From contig NZ_JRMH01000002.1 of NCBI RefSeq assembly GCF_000803315.1, positions 124,001 to 188,000 of the forward strand: a stretch of DNA of 64,000 bases. Direction: 5' to 3'. The stretch's first letter is position 1; each line of letters begins with the position of its first letter. Below the pieces are notes generated by a model that saw only the letters and a program-made list of their open reading frames with translations, searched no databases and was not told where the DNA came from. The translations under genes and the position numbers were made by a program. This DNA comes from Pectobacterium actinidiae. Its GTDB lineage: Bacteria > Pseudomonadota > Gammaproteobacteria > Enterobacterales > Enterobacteriaceae. Below are positions 63,251 to 64,000 of the stretch, piece after piece.

Positions 63251-64000
63251 TTAAGCATGGTCGTAGGGACAGGCTGACTGACGTTTAGCGTCACGCAGCA
63301 TGCCGGTATGCGGGTGGCAGTTGATGTATTCGAAATGTTGATAACGCGCATCCGATACCGAAACTTCGTGGTACAGCCTCAGCGCCGACAGTGATGTCGC
63401 AACCCGGCAGAAGGTGGTGAAGATACGCAGGTGTGTGGGGTGTGATTCCGCCCAGCGTTCAAGCTTCTCAAGCGAGCGCCAGTGGCCGAGGTTGTAGCTC
63501 GTATCCAACAGGTTACCGTCCAGATCGATGTTACGAACGAAGCGATTGCTGTAACAGCCCACGGCCTGACCGTCATCGCGCAGGAAATCCATCCCCGCTT
63601 GCAACGTAGGCAAGATCTCATTGAAATAAAGCGTACGCTCCTCTTCCTCCGCGTGCGTCCAGTCTTGCCCGGAGCGAATCACCGCGATGTTGTCATGTCC
63701 CTGAACCTGCACGCGTCCCCCCTGTGCAGGATCGCCAGACAGGATGCGCAGTTCGCCGCTCGGCTGGAGCCAGTCGGTTTGTGAGAGCGGTAAACGGTCA
63801 CGCATCGACCCCCAGTAACCGTGCTCTTCAATCTCATCACTGACGCTCTCCATGACGCCGCCGACGCCCGGCAAGCTATCGCGAAAGGCATACAGCGTTT
63901 CAAACTGTTTCGCATCCGGTAGCGTGACCTCGCGGAAGTAGCCGATGCCCTCCTGCAAGCGGACATCGGCCGCCCACCACTCGCTCACCTCAGGCTGGCG
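63251..64000 (-). CDS. Aldoxime dehydratase (haem), N-terminus outside window
   Basis: C-terminal 249 codons of a phenylacetaldoxime/alkylaldoxime dehydratase; the frame runs open to the end of the window. These haem enzymes dehydrate aldoximes to nitriles. Family blocks: HGYWGSMRDRLPLSQTDWL, GHDNIAVIRSGQDWTHAEEE, TLQAGMDFLRDDGQAVGCYS, NLGHWRSLEKLERWAESHPT and FEYINCHPHTGML. The product is the substrate of the nitrile hydratase encoded just downstream, so the whole cluster is an aldoxime-to-acid pathway. Confidence 0.95.
   Translation of the reverse strand, partial: RQPEVSEWWAADVRLQEGIGYFREVTLPDAKQFETLYAFRDSLPGVGGVMESVSDEIEEHGYWGSMRDRLPLSQTDWLQPSGELRILSGDPAQGGRVQVQGHDNIAVIRSGQDWTHAEEEERTLYFNEILPTLQAGMDFLRDDGQAVGCYSNRFVRNIDLDGNLLDTSYNLGHWRSLEKLERWAESHPTHLRIFTTFCRVATSLSALRLYHEVSVSDARYQHFEYINCHPHTGMLRDAKRQSACPYDHA

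Overview
The window looks like a chromosome segment of a soft-rot enterobacterium of the Pectobacterium type. Three things point there. The carbapenem antibiotic cluster (carRABCDEFGH), pectin-breakdown genes (kdgT, kduI) and a periplasmic L-asparaginase sit side by side. The tail of the window carries the enterobacterial bioH-gntX-nfuA-malQP-glp-glg gene order. Everything reads as ordinary enterobacterial coding sequence except one AT-rich stretch at about 24.6-26.6 kb.

Layout. 1-3 kb: the 3' part of a chemoreceptor gene, convergent with a citrate synthase paralogue that has Asn in place of a catalytic His. 3.2-5.6 kb: tex. 5.9-8.9 kb: an IclR-type regulator followed by kdgT and kduI (uptake and isomerisation of pectin-derived keto-deoxy sugars). 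9.1-10.2 kb: ansB. 10.2-17.7 kb, minus strand: the complete carbapenem cluster from the LuxR-type regulator carR down to carH. 18-22.4 kb, minus strand: a secreted alkaline-phosphatase-like enzyme, a DUF3299-like protein and an ABC exporter-type pair whose permease has a large His/Asp/Glu-rich insert, probably a zinc-linked system. 22.5-24.3 kb: a GlxA-like AraC regulator and a LysE/RhtB exporter. 24.4-26.8 kb: an AT-rich island with an orphan Hcp gene, a putative toxic effector, a putative immunity gene with a frameshifting poly-T tract, and a prlF antitoxin relic. The island is bracketed by two copies of the 3' end of acrD. 26.7-29.8 kb: acrD.

30-39 kb: bioH, gntX and nfuA, then malQ-malP-glpR-glpG-glpE. 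No malT lies between malP and glpR. 39-46 kb: a full L-ascorbate (ula) regulon sits between glpE and glpD, a place where E. coli has nothing. 46.2-57.5 kb: glpD, then the glycogen operon glgBXCAP. 58-64 kb, minus strand: an aldoxime-nitrile pathway (aldoxime dehydratase, outer-membrane channel-like protein, amidase, Fe-type nitrile hydratase and its activator) where E. coli has asd.

An imperfectly palindromic intergenic repeat of about 85 bp occurs three times (5.6, 29.9 and 46.0 kb). I saw no tRNA, rRNA, CRISPR array or transposase gene. Gene starts were chosen from ribosome-binding sites and remembered family N-termini. No database search was possible, so family names come from recognition of the translated sequence.
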